From contig CAADRB010000001.1 in NCBI GenBank assembly GCA_900708905.1, positions 2,273,831 through 2,337,830 of the forward strand: a stretch of 64,000 bases of DNA. The letters run 5' to 3'. Both the position numbers and the translations under genes were made by a program. Positions 1 to 13,724 of this stretch are shown piece by piece. The stretch comes from Hymenolepis diminuta (taxonomy: Eukaryota; Platyhelminthes; Cestoda; Cyclophyllidea; Hymenolepididae). Position 1 is the first letter of the stretch; every line of letters begins with the position of its first letter. The notes beneath the pieces are model-generated. The model was not told the origin of the DNA and made no database searches. It saw only the letters and a program-made list of their open reading frames with translations.

Positions 1-117
1 CACCGGGATCTCTAAAGTAGTCCAGTATGTTTGAGGGACGATGATCGAATCGAAGTAGCTAATGAAGTCAAGGTGTCAGAAGAATCCTAAATAATTTGAA
101 TTCTGCATTCATCATGT

Positions 118-445
118 TGCATAATTATTATTATCCACAGTAATACGAAAAAGATAATACATTTTTTGTGGGAAATAACTTAAATCGATTAAAGGAAAAT
201 CTAGTAAATGATAAAGAGGAGAAGATCCAAAAGATGTTGAGAGCAACGTCAAGGTATCGAAAGTCTAACCTAATTTGAGTTGTTGATACTGGTTGTACAG
301 TCCACGTTCCGAAATTTAAATTTCATATATTGTCCCCTGTCTACGATGTCCAGCGCCTATTGACCAGTTTTTAATCAAGAAAGGTCAGTCTTGTCAGTTC
401 AGTTCACTTCTTCCAAAGGTTAAGAATGCAAAATGGTCGAACGCA
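118..445 (+). repeat. Dispersed repeat A, copy 1
   Basis: Similar by eye, in the same orientation, to about 37430-37790. Shared blocks include the exact word CTACGATGTCCAG, followed by related versions of a TTGACCAGTTT/TCGACCAGTTT motif and a TTCTTCCAA motif. Upstream, both copies carry an AATCGATTAA block followed by related purine-rich runs. Both end near a conserved GCAAAATG. Several small indels separate the copies, so this is old. No ORF follows this copy, unlike copy 2. Element class is unknown. Confidence 0.6.
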
Positions 446-3400
446 CTTGTTGACTCAACTCAGCACTGTCTTAATTGTCAGATGATGATAATGATGTTTA
501 TTGGTTGCTCATCTGACTAGCAAAGGCCTTTAAACAGTCAGCCTAAGGCGGCTTAGTGTGGGTTGACCTCTCAATCCCAATCTTATTTTCGCTTACCTCC
601 TGCAGATACTTTTTCCCGGCTCCCTTCAACTTTTTATTCCCTCACAGCGGTTCAATGAACTCCTAGTCTTCTCGTTTAGGAAGGGCTGTTATTTCTTATT
701 AGTCTTTAAGAAGAACATTAGTTTTGATAAGAGGATATCTCTAGGCCTAATTTAGTCGGGCTCCTTACATAGTGCTGTTGATTGTTACTTTGAATAAAAA
801 GAAACCGATCCCATCATTTTATTTCAGCTGACAATTAATCAACAATATGTCGACAGAATCATTATCCCAAAGCGTAGAAGATACCGATGATTAATATGCA
901 CTCCTCTAGGTTTAAATCACATTTACGTCTTCGCTTCTCCCAGATTTATATCAGTCCATTTTTTAACCATTCACAATACACTATTCCACTTTTTATTTTT
1001 ACACGCTGTTAAAAGATATGATACTGCAAACTTTGTTGCAAATTGAGTATCCTTAGTATAAAAATCTACTTGACATACCGCTGTTTAAATCAGATAAAAA
1101 ATTAATGTTTCCATTCCTCATTATCTAACGCGTTAATGGTCTGAAAAGGCATAGGATGAAATTCGCTTGGTAATCAGCAATATTGATGATCACACTGAAA
1201 CAAATTGCATTTCTTTGTTTTCCTTCCTCTCTTGTTCTTTCTTTTTATCAATCTTTTCTTATTTTCATGCGCCTTTTATAATACAGTTCTTGTGCTAGCA
1301 TTCTGTTTAATTTAATTTTAGAGATTTTTCTTCAGAGCTCAGAACTTAATCTAATTCTCTTTTAATGCGCTATTAGACCTTCTTTCTAACTCTAGCCTAC
1401 ATAGGGTGGAGTGTAGACGCACACCCTCTTTTGGGGAAGACGTTAGAGCTAACAATTTAGCCCTCCTCTCCTGCGCTTGTCACAGTCTTGTAGAAATCCT
1501 ACAACGCATAAACATGCTGCTCCTCTCTCCCTCCCTCAATCCCCACTTCCCATCCAACTGCTTCTCTGAGGAAGAAGGAAAATCGATACAATACGGAAGT
1601 GCTGTAACTCTTAAGCTGTTAATCTGTTACTATAAATCTGGAAAGAACTAAAGCTTCAGGATTGTCCCAAAGTTATTTAAGAAGTACTTTAAGTCAGAAT
1701 TTTTATGCTGACCTCCATACCAAGCAATATTTTTGTAATATAGAGAGGAATCATACTATTAACTTGCCGGTATTGTGATTAAATACGCTGTTTTTTTAAA
1801 TGGAGATAATGCAAAAAAATAGTTGATTACTCTATTTCTAAATTAGAATTAGACTGTCTAAGTGCTAAAGAAAAAATCTTTTGCTGCAATGATTAATAAG
1901 AAAGTAGTGTTTACTAGATTCTGGAATTTTAAATAAAAATACTTAATATAAATGTGGTTGCGTTTCCTAATCCGAATATGTTATTGTACAAATTTCCCTA
2001 CTACAATTAAGTATTTTGAAGCCGATAGGTCAGATTGATTTTAAGAAAATAGAATCTTGTCGATTTTAAATTGAGTTTCAAATTTATTTAAAATTTCCAT
2101 ATTATTGAAACTATAAAAAATTCGGTCTAACTTATTCGAATAAGGTGCATTTTCTTTGAAACAAATTGAAATGACCGTGAGGATATTATGATAAAAATAA
2201 TAACATGATATGATAAAGTTTAAGCTTCCATAGACGTATGCGAAACATTTTCAATAATAACTATTAATCAATGAAAAGTTTAATTTAATGTCAATGGATT
2301 CACGGCCGAGTTCAAATAATGCGAAAGGCAACATTATTTGGATTTGAGTCTGAAATAATTAAGTTATCAAACAAATGGGGTCCTGTCTATTTCGAAAGAA
2401 AATTTCCGGTCTTTTCCTTAGTATCTCTTTATGGCTTAAGAATATCAGAACGTGAGAATCATCAATACGAAGTTAGGGACTTGTCACCAGTGCTTCCTCT
2501 TTTCTTCAATCACATGACTAGACGTAGACGCATCATGTAAATGTAATTTCGGCACGTGATTTGTTACTTTTAAATCCGCGCTAACCACTTGTGTCCAAAG
2601 GTAAAATACACTTTGTTTTATTTCCTCAAAGTAAAACAAAAATCAAAATTTTAACATTTTGTTAATAAGGTTAAAGTCAATGTGAAGTAGAAGTCACTTA
2701 AAGCAAAATTGCGCTAAGAATAAAGCAGGGAATTTAAGCTTTTTAAGGTTGAGAAATTGTCGAAAACACATTATTTCTTTTTTTCTACCTTACTTAATGA
2801 ACCTTGGATTTGTTTCTGCTAAAACAATAGTTTTCCAAACAAAAATACCATTTTTGCGAAATTTAAATTACGCTCTTTTTCGACAAAAAGAGCTTAAATG
2901 AAGTTAAACGAATAGCTAATTTGATTGTTAAGTTTCGCCCAAAGTTGCTGCACTTATAAATTTTCTTTGCTTTTTAGGACTGCATTTTCGCGTAAACTGG
3001 ACGGACCGAAAATCATAGAGCTCATCGACTGATCCCCATTCCCACATCCTTCCTCTGCAAAAATCGATTTTTTCTGTTCTAAGTCCTTCTGTACACCACC
3101 TCTTCTGCGAACGCGTCCTTATATAATGTGCGGACAGTCTTGTTTTATTTTGTCAACCAAGTCTCTGTGTGTAATTAATTCAAATGTGCTTTTTTCCTAA
3201 TTCTATCCCACACTTTGAGTGTTAAAATCATTTAATTTTCACTTACCTATTCCTTTTTCTAAAATCTAGCTCATTAAAATTTATTTTAGTAAGGGATTGG
3301 ATGGGTCCTTACAAGTGGCTTAGAAATTTAATCGAAGTTTACATTTACTCAATGAAATTGCTAACAAATCCTTGAGTTATGAAAGTCAATAACTGGATTA

Positions 3401-6400
3401 GTGAAATTAAAACAAATGAACATTGCTGATGCGTTAACTGCGATAGGATTCCCGTTTCGTTTTAAATGCTGAGCAAACAATAAAGTGATTTATCATTCAG
3501 AAAGATCAAAATATTTGAATGAAAGCACGTTAATAGCGTATATCTGATGATGACTTCTTACTTAGGAGGGATCGAATTTACGCAGTTTTGAAAAAAGTGA
3601 AAATATTTTATTCGGAAGAAAAATGTCTCACTTTTATTCTGGTTAACTAGCAAATCATGTATTTTTCTCTGCTACAAGTTCAGAGTTGACATTTACGATA
3701 TGGTTCGATATTATTTACCGTTTTGGCAGCTGCATTCTGCTTTTATTTTCTTCGATGTAAAGCTACTCAATCCACAACTGAAAATAATAGTAAATAATTT
3801 TTGATTTATGAAAAGATGAGCACTATAAAAAATTTTTTTTCTGATTGATTTCATAGGCAGATAGACAGATAATTGTTTGCCTTTAATATGATTTGCTTTG
3901 CCGTTTTTTACGGGATTTCAGGCTGTCATTTGAGTTAATTTCTAAGGCTAACTGATGGGCGGTACGAGCACATCCTAACAAGGGTTAACCGGTCATGATT
4001 GTGAAAAATCAATTTAATGATTACTGAATAAATGGTTGATGGGAATAGGGAATAAATTAGCGATAGTCCCGTCGGTAAAACTGTTTTGCGAGTTAGACTG
4101 ATGACCCAATAGGTTATTAAAACATTTCTCATAGAATACCAAGAGTTAAGTGGGACAAACTTAGTGTAACGCGAGAGGAATATAGGGAGTAGGTAGAGGA
4201 ATAAGGAATTTGGAGAGATGAGAAGAAGCGTCAGTACTAAGCAAAGGTAATCCGGGTTGTATTAGCGCGGATGTAAGTATTACAAAAACGTTGTATGGTT
4301 TTGTGTCCTTTATGACTCACCATGTGGAAATTAGGATGAGCAAATGCATGAGTCGTTTTGTGGGTAGCAGTGATTATATGAGGCAACTAATAATCGTTGA
4401 TGTATTATAAAAAAGAATAATAGAAGGAACAAGGAATACATCTAGGTAAAGACTCATTGACATAGACACGACAGATATGAATGCATTTCAGTAATTATTA
4501 TTTCCATATCCCGTTGACGTGCTATTAGGATCGATTATCTGATTTGAGAGAACTACGTAATCTCCTGCTTAGTATGATTATCAAAACCGTTTAGAATAAA
4601 TGAATGAGCCTTGGTTTCACTGAATGAATCAGTAATTGTATCGTTCGACAATTTCGATATTATTTGCCTTAATGGGAAAATGTCCAATTTCACGACAGAT
4701 GAAAAATGCAAATTCAGGTAACAAAAGTTCACTAAATTCTGATTCATTATTCCTAATGTAATATATACACATATATGTATGTATTCTTTTCTCGACTTGC
4801 CCACAATTGTATAACGGTTCAGAATGTCTTAATTTCTAGTTGCTACCGGTAATTTATTCCTGATATCTAGACCTTATAAATGCATGGAAAGTTTAAAAAC
4901 TATTTGAAGAGAAAACTCTACAGTAGCATCTCATGATGCTGAAATAAAGCAAAAAAACTCAACACTTTAATCTTTAATTTTGCATTTTAGAACCATAGAA
5001 ATATGAGATAATATGATGTGTGAAAGCCGACTTGAAAATTTTCTTACTTCACTGAAGTTTTGAAATAACAATTTCCCAAAATAGTAACTTCCCGGTGCTA
5101 TCAAAACTAGCTTCATTTAAATGAATCGATCCAATTAAGGGAAGGTGAATATCCTCGAAGACATTTGCTTACAACTTTGAGAAAACAACTAGTCCATTCA
5201 TCAAACAGCATTTCCTTAAATATTAAATTTACCAGTCAATTAATTAATTATACACCCGGCTATGTCCAGTCCATAGGTCTTGAATAGGGTAAGCCCGGTA
5301 ATTAGATCATTAAGTCTAAATATTAGGATATTATACAGTCATCCATTCGCCTTATAAGAATATGGACAACTCTATGTTGAGATTCCAAATAAAGTTAGGC
5401 CTAACATAATTACTTCATTATCACTCTCTTATTGACGTCCCTCTTTTATATCACAATAGACTTCTTTACTGTACTTTTTTCAAATCCTATCCTGCAATAA
5501 AATCTAAAAGTTATTTGCATTGGTATGGGCAATAACAGTACTGTTTTTAAAAATAAACTTCTAAAGAAGCATGTACTTTTAAAGAAGATCAAGAGTACAA
5601 TAGGTCGAATCTCATTTGAATTTGCTTTGATCTGCTGTGGACATCAAATGTATCGAGAGAATTAAATTTTGGTCTTGTCGTTAGTTAAAAATAGAACAGG
5701 CTTCTACATGAAATTCTCACAAAATAATTAATAAGAGTAGTATATATAGAGGTGTTTAGAAAGACTAGGTGCGTATTCAGGCACATTTTTTAAACAAATG
5801 GCGTAAATAAAAATTAAACTTTATAAGAGCAAATAGGAAAAGGTTCCACCCAGGTGGAACTCTAGTAGGCTCTTTTTTATTAAAAACATCATGCACCTAA
5901 TAACAAAAATATCAAAATGGCATGACTAACAATAAGCCGAGAAGGTAATTAGGAATCTTGAAGTCAAGTCCAGACATTTGGGTTTTGGGACATTAGAGTG
6001 GGCGATGTAATGCATCCACAAATCTCTGCCCAGGCTTTATAATTTTTCTTGGCATTTCCTTCACATCATTTTAGAAATGTACTCTTTCTCAAGTTTAAAT
6101 GCTTTTCTGTCATTAAATAGTTAAAAATGATTTGTTTATTCATGAGTGAGATGTTATAATCATCGGGAGTGGAAGAGGTCCAGTTTTGAGTTAACTAGGC
6201 GGAAAAAAATAACTACGCCTTTAACTACTTTGTTATAATTTATAACTCGTATACTCCTACGACTAAAGTGAATGCTTAAATCAGGAAAAAGTTCGATTTT
6301 TATTGATACCGGAGAGTACACTATTTGTTATATAAATGAATCACATGTTTAGATTAATTGACTAACTAATGCTGCACTCAAACACCAATCTATGCGTTGG

Positions 6401-9400
6401 CGTCTGAAGTCTTCGAAAATAGAACAAGTAGAAAAAAGTAAGAAGTATAAGATGTAGCAAAGTACAGCCTAATTAATTCACCTGTATCCGGTTCTCCCAA
6501 TCTTCAATTGACTCATCGAAGTTAGCATTCATGGCTATAGTTCGAGTTACTGGCTACTATCTACTTGAAGGTGTCTCTGTGATGAATGGTCTGTTTGTTC
6601 TCAATCTTATGACATTATGCAACTGTACTTAATGGAAAGGAAAGGCCGATTTTTTGCATTGCTGCATGTGCCCAGCATCATGACATTAAAATGTGAGCAC
6701 CTTGCTGATCATCGTTTAAGTTTAATTTTACTAGAAAAAGGGAGCCTGAAAATAATAATTCTGAGCTGAAAAAAATAAAATGTACAGAAAATTGCATAGC
6801 GTTAAAATGGAATGTAAATTGTATTGAATGACAGTTACTGGGTTATAAGTTTACAAAACAATTACAGTTCTAGAAGCTTCTTAATGTTACCTAGACCACA
6901 CACCTTGTGTGCCAGTGACATTTTCTCTTCTTTAGGTAAACATATCTTATTTTATATTAAAAGATCGCTTAGAACCAAAGAGTGAATCTGAACTCGTAAA
7001 TATTTTGGTTCTTGATCATTTTATGGCTATTTTAAGGCTAGGTCAGCATCAAGTAACCGGCACTTTTTTATTGCATCGTCTGTTCGTCCTGGCAACATAT
7101 ATATTCATTCCATGAAATGCCTTTACATGCTCTAAATTCGTCAAGCTTTGATCAATTTCTTTGAGATTCCATTATAACTAATCTTTAAAAGATGTTCAAA
7201 ACAAAATAGAATTCCTAAAATATGTATGTCATTGTTAATCAACGCAATCAACAGAGTTTTGAGAATATTCATTCTTCTTTTAGATTTCTTTATACTTCAT
7301 TGTTTTTAGCTTTATTTTTTAGCATTATTTGGTTGGTTTGCATTATCTGTTCTGAGAACTGTGACTCGTGATTGTTCAAGGCGTCAGTAACCATCAGCTA
7401 CGTTCTGCGCATTTAAGAACAAACAAAACAATGGCCATCATTTATTAGACTACGGCAATGTGGCCTTTTATGTGACTAGCATATAAATGATTCCTCTATA
7501 GACAACAGATGTCGACCAAGATTTGACTACCGATAATGTCTCAACAGCAGTTTCTCAAACCAGGGAATAAGGTAGCTTCATTACTGTATTACTGGCTAAA
7601 CTTTTATCTGATTATTCCCCTTTACCCAACCCATATATTAATAACTGTAAAATCTTAATCTTAATTAAATGACGTAGAAAAGACTTTATTTGTGCTTCAA
7701 GTCCACTTCCTTCTTACATCTGGGTATGAGTAACTGTAGCCACAACTATATCCCATTACCCGGCCTAGTTTGTATTTGTGTATTCGTACCGTTATGCGAG
7801 CGGCGATATTCGTTCACTGATGAATATACAATTCGTAGAAATAGCTATCGACTAAAGCGTTGTGTTATATAGCTATGTTTATGCAACTAGAGAAGTTAAA
7901 GATTTATTCACAAATTTAATGCGTAAGCGTGGACTCTTTTAATTATCTCTTAGTAAAAAGCGACTTAGTTCCTGACTTCTTCAAGTTCGTTGCGAAATTT
8001 AGCACTTTATTGGCAGATGTTAACATATGTGAGAGAAATTATATTTAAAGAGAGAATAATACTTTGATTACACTGTACTTCACAAAAGGTTGATATATGA
8101 TCGATGAAATCACTTTGATTTTTCTTCGCAAACGGTTCTTCAAATCCTCATAATTTAAGGGGAGATGAATGACAGCTAATAGTTGCAATATGACCAAAAC
8201 TTACCGGAGCTCATAGATTTGCACATCGGTTTTCGTTTTGTTGCTTTTTCTCGATTAAATGTAATGTTTTAATCGCAAAGTCAATTTGTGCAAAAAATAT
8301 GACTAAACCTGCCCATCTTGACAACAAATTGGCCCCCTATTTGATGACTTATCTGTAATGGTATTCAAGCAAGAAAAGCTAAAAATAGCCTTCCATTTAC
8401 TAACACGAAGATAAAAAGATATGATTCATGCAAACATTCAGTTGTTCTCAGAATAGTTAAGTTTCCACTAACCCGTCTTTACGGCTATCATCAAAACAAT
8501 GACTCATATTATTAAGTAACTGTTAACCAAACGGCTTTTGACTACATCATATCGGCCTTTTAATTGAAAGATAAGTTCGACGGAGAAAGGAAGAATCCAC
8601 ATCGAAATATTTCTTACAATTTGTCATATATTGTAGTCCTTGTAAAGCATAATATTTTACCAAATTTTGAACAGTTTTATTTATATAAATTTAACCTTTA
8701 AAATAATTATGATTTACGTTAATAATAAAATAATTTATATGATAATAAATTTTGTTCGGTTAGGTTATACAAGGTTTCTAAGTGTTATTTGTGCTCGCTA
8801 TAAAACTTAACAACTAGGCATCCGGTTTCTGCATTCGTTATTGAGTAATCGAACAATGTTGTAAATGATTTAAAGGGCTGTACTTAATTAATCAATCAAA
8901 TGAAAGTCTTAAAACATTTTGCTAGCCTTGAGGGAAATAAATCTTAAACGTTTCATTTCAATGATACCTGTGAGGACTGTGTTAAACGAACACATCAATA
9001 AGTTTTAAATAGGTCATTTTTGTGAATTAAGCATCACTTTGTCCTTAATCGAACTTGACCGTTCTGGAAACATCTTCAATAAAGTAGATGCTATTCATGA
9101 TTAACGACGAAGAACATTATGTTTATGAGTTTAAGCAAATCGAGTAGACAAGATCCCACTCAGACGTTTCATAAATAAGCTCTAACGACATTCATTATAC
9201 TCAAGAAAAAGTTACTCATATTTTAATTTCTTCGCATTTATGAGAAAAGAATTGTAAATAGTTGCATATGGAATGTGAAAGTGCACCCACAGAGAGATGC
9301 TATAAAAATGATCACGCTTACCTATCAATATTCGGCTGATGAAAGCTGTTTTGAACTATTGTGCTTATAAGCTCTTCATATGTATGGAGATATGAGCTTG

Positions 9401-12194
9401 GACTGCTAATTATAATGTCAATTTAGTTAACGTTCATTTAAAAGCTGATCGATGGCTTAAACCCCAAGGTTCATTTGCTGGATCGGTTCAAGAAATATAA
9501 TGAAAATATTCAGCAGGACAATATATTGGTTTTTACTTGATAAATTACTTGAAATAGTACTCAAAGATTAAGGATTTAATTAAAATGGATAAGCAAAGAA
9601 AAATTTTATAAACATTCAGGATAGTTGCAAGGCTTGTTTTTAAAAAAATACAGGAATGGTAATAGAATACTACCTACCAATTTTAGCATTTTCGGTTATC
9701 CTAACGATATTTGTCGGTTAATACCAGTATTCGAATAAAATAGTAAAGAACATCTAAGGACTGAGTGATACCGGCATGCATTAAAAGCATAATAACACAC
9801 AAGAGGATATGAACAGTACTTTACCTGTGACTATGTACATGAAGGGTTTGATCTTTATCAAATAGGATAGCATACCAAATAATAAAGACAAGCCATACAT
9901 CCTTTACGAAACATGGCCATAAAAACTGTATTGAACTCTGTTGTATCCAAGCCCTCAGTGTCTGACCACGTGATAAACTCCCTCTGAAGTACGGTGACTT
10001 GTGAATGATTAGCTTTATATAGTAAAGAATTATTCACTCTGAATCTTCTGAATTCCCATTAAGTTGCATTTAAATTGGATTTGAACCTTTGAAACTCCCT
10101 AAAACAAAGAGGCGCTGTTAAGACATTTTAATATCTCAGATTTAAAGTTATTTTTTAATACCCTTCAAGTTTAATGACCCGTTTTATTCACTTCGCCACT
10201 CCGTACGTTTTTGAACGTCAGCAAGAAAGAGGGGCTACTTTTATTAGATCATTATCGATCATTAGATTCTCCAGTTCCATCAAATTCGGGCATTAAAAAT
10301 TCTTACTGTACTTTTATATTTTCTAAAAAAGTCACAAACATAGTGATGGATATCTAATTACTAAGTGTGGTTTGCTTCAACACATTCCACAAAACCAGTA
10401 AGACCGTATTTTCAATGGCTGCTGTGAGTTAAAGAGAACAATAAAATAAACAATTTAAAAATCAAATTTAATTATGTCGATGTATCAGTTGATTCAATAT
10501 AAATATGTTCAAAACTGAAAATAAAAAATCCCTTTTCCTAAAAGAACATTACATGGTTTTTTTCAAAAATAGTGACAAAATTATCTGTCATAGAAGTTGT
10601 GAACTTCTGTTTTCTGTATTTAGGAATGCTAGGACCTTTTTGACATTTTACTTGAAACTCTCACACCCATTTGTGCTACTTTATGTGAGATTTTAGAATG
10701 ACAGAAAATAATACCGCCTCTTAAAACACCTGATAAAAGTTTTATCAAACCTTATGTAAAGTTCCTGATATTCAGACAATGGTAAAATTGTTTCTAGGTC
10801 AGCTGGAAACTTGACCTCATAGACCCACTTCTGCTGCAAAATAGCGTATGTTGACAATTCATCACGTATGAACCGAGAAATTTCACATGGATTTTTATTT
10901 TTTCAATTTTAGATACACCACTAAGTTCCATTAGTATAGAGAAAATTTGTGTCAGATATGGCATACTTTCAAAGAAAATATTGACTGCGTAAACAATATT
11001 TTAAATTTTGATATCAGACGTAACCTAACCCATTATACTCGTAGATTCAAGTCTGATCTGAGGAATGCAAAATAAAGGGAAAATAGGCATTCTTAAGAAT
11101 CCTCATCCAAATATGATCTTCAGAACGAGACGTGGAAAGTCGAATTTGGAAAATAAATCAAATTTGGGGATGAGCATCCAAAATATGCAACGGAACTTGA
11201 AAGTTGTATGTTCTTTGACCAATTCGTATTCTTGCAACGATCCATTAATAAGTGGATTTGTAATAGTATTATAATTTAAACCTCTTAATCTAATTAGGTC
11301 TACCAAGTCTGTGACAAAAATAGCCTTCTTAAAAAATTCGCCAATCAGATGCAGGAATGTGTAGGTCTAACAAATGATTTTACAAGCCTTTCTAATCCAC
11401 CCGTCATCAAATAAACATCGAAACCCAATACAGAATCCATTCAATTTGCATTTCATTATTCGCCTCATTAATGCCACCTCATTTAATTCGAATGTCGTGG
11501 TTGAAACTGTTATTTCTTCTCAAGATATTAAGCTTAAAATATTTGTTGCACAAATTTTAAAATGGTATGAATAAATTTGGTAATCGCTTGTTCATTTGTG
11601 CTCGACTAGTACAGCTGCACAAATATCTGTTGACTAATCAATAAATATCGATTTTTTATTAGCTGACACGTGTTTAGTTTCTCCGCAAAGCATTTAGCAA
11701 AATGCTGCATTAAAATTAACTGGTGTTTGAAATTCGACATATTCATGCACTTTTAAACTCAAAGAATGTGTTCAAAATTATTTAAAAGCCGCCTAGGTAT
11801 AAATACAAAGATAATTTTTCTTGGATTTGTTAATCCATTAAGTCGTTTCCGCCAAGATTAAAGTTGTGACCATTAAAATTCTAATTTGTTCATAATTTTA
11901 CAACTCTATTCTTCTACTTATGATTCAAGAAACAATGAAACATTTACGAGTGGTTTGCACTTACGAATTTTATGCTTAGTAATTCAAGACCTTAAACTAC
12001 TTATAATTACCAGTAACTATTTCTGTTTTTAAATATGGGAAAAGGGCTGTATTTTTCTGACCGAATATCCTAATTTTCTTTCGTAATGAGCGAATTAATA
12101 AGATGGAGTTCTCTGAATGCGATATTTCACTTATAAATTTAATATATGAGATTTTATATATACAAGAATGTATAATTTCATATATATATACATA

Positions 12195-12625
12195 TGTTCA
12201 CGTTGAGTGAACATAGCAAACAGAGCTCTGCTAAGTTAAAATTTTTAGCCACCTCATCTCTACTATTTTAAGAAAGTAAACTGCTGAATATCACGTAAGA
12301 TCACCTAAACTTCTTGGAATAAAAGATAAACTGAATTGGTAAGACCGATCATCATGATTAAGTACAGATCAATAAGCTTCTGATACTGTAGACAAAAATT
12401 TGCTGCAATCCATTGGACAAATTTGAAAAGTCACATATCAGAACGTGAGCTACCCATTTACTAAATTATTATGAAACCAAAATCCACCAATCAAACACCG
12501 TAATACTCTTTGATAACTCGACGTTGCCCTTGACATTATTTGACCTCTGCCTTTCAGTCTATGTTGGACTTAATGTTGACCAATTTCAGTAGCTTCCCAC
12601 AAATAGGAATTGTGTTTTAATCGTA
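12195..12625 (+). repeat. Dispersed repeat B, copy 1
   Basis: Similar in the same orientation to about 46770-47185. Shared blocks in order: TTGAGTGAA; TTAAAATTTTTAGC followed by CTCATCTC; a run with AAGACCGA; GTAGACA; and TTTGCTGCAATCCA. The 3' end shares a GATTCCCACA/GCTTCCCACA-type block. Copies differ by many substitutions and small indels, so the family is old. No coding potential or terminal repeats were seen; it is probably a fragment of a non-autonomous element. Confidence 0.65.
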
Positions 12626-13672
12626 TTACTTAGTTAATTTTCATATATATTCCGCCATATCAATTCAGAACGTTGAATTTTTTCGATGCAAATAATGCTA
12701 CTTAAAAGATATAAGTAAAAACCTTACTTAGTTTTTACTTAATTAACGAAAATATTAGTACAGCTAGATTTTGAATAAAAATACTTCTTTGGATCGTGTT
12801 TAATGAAAATCAACTCTCTGATATAATTAACTGTTATTGATATCAATAAAAAATACGTTTACAACAAGTAACCAAGTATGATAAAATATTTAATCACAAA
12901 CATCTGACCATATTCGCTAATGATTCCGGGCTATATTTATTGATTAACGTACAAAATAGTGATTTCATGACGAATTCAAGTAAAATTGTGCTTTGTTAGT
13001 TCACCTCGATTAAATGCTAGGGTAAATACCAGAGTTTCAGCAGAAAATATCCAGAATCTATTTAAATTAGAATTTCGTCTGCATGCTTTTGTATGATGGG
13101 AAAGATAAAATAAAATTTTAAGTTTTGGTTCCTTATCAAATGGACAAATACTCTCGGTTATTTTATAGCATTTAAGACATGGATAAAAGCATTGAAATAA
13201 TCAACTGAAATAAATTAATTAAATGATTAGAAATTTACTTATATAAAAGACCATGATTATAGCCATAAAGGGAATTGAGGGAAGTACAGCTCGAATCGAT
13301 CTTGGATTCGGCAGAATTCAGCTGGAAGGTTGTGAAGGCACTAGGTAGAATTTGAGTGCTGGAAGACGTCATTGGAAGATAGGAGAGACTTTCAGCGGTT
13401 TGAAAGTACGGAAAATTCGTTTTTCTAGTGCAATCGGAGATCTGAGGGACTGGATAATTAATGGGGTCAAGAAAAGGTTGGAAAGTAGGGATATATGCAT
13501 TTTGTTGGTAGGTACATATAGCTTTAGCATCTCGGGTCCAGTTAGATGATTCAGGCTAAAACAATATAATACAAATTTTTTATAATATTTATTGTCTTTT
13601 ATCTGAATACTGATTTATTAATTGAACTATTTCAAATCTGGCAAATCAACTAGTTATAGTAAAGAGTTTTGG

Positions 13673-13724
13673 ATCAAGGTCAATATACCCCCCGTAATAT
13701 GCATCAAGGTCAATATACCCCCCG
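13673..13724 (+). repeat. 30-bp tandem repeat running into the assembly gap
   Basis: One full 30-bp unit (13673-13702, starting ATCAAGGTCAATATACCCCC) is followed by the first 22 bases of an identical second unit, which is cut off by the run of N. The right side of the gap shows no copy. The unit is a multiple of three and lacks stops in at least one frame, so a repeat array could be translated as a decapeptide repeat (QGQYTPRNMH in one frame). A minisatellite that collapsed or broke the assembly is the simplest explanation. Confidence 0.8.

Larger units (their letters stand above)
1..13260. other. AT-rich intergenic stretch, no gene recognised
   Basis: All six frames are broken by frequent stops; the longest open frames are about 60-80 codons, with no recognisable domain, start context or conserved motif. 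It contains one copy each of two dispersed repeats (listed separately), a perfect 8-bp inverted repeat with a 2-nt loop at about 5845-5862, and short AT dinucleotide runs near 4765 and 12160-12195. A C/T-rich tract at about 1480-1570 is locally more GC-rich but gives no convincing protein. Confidence 0.6.
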
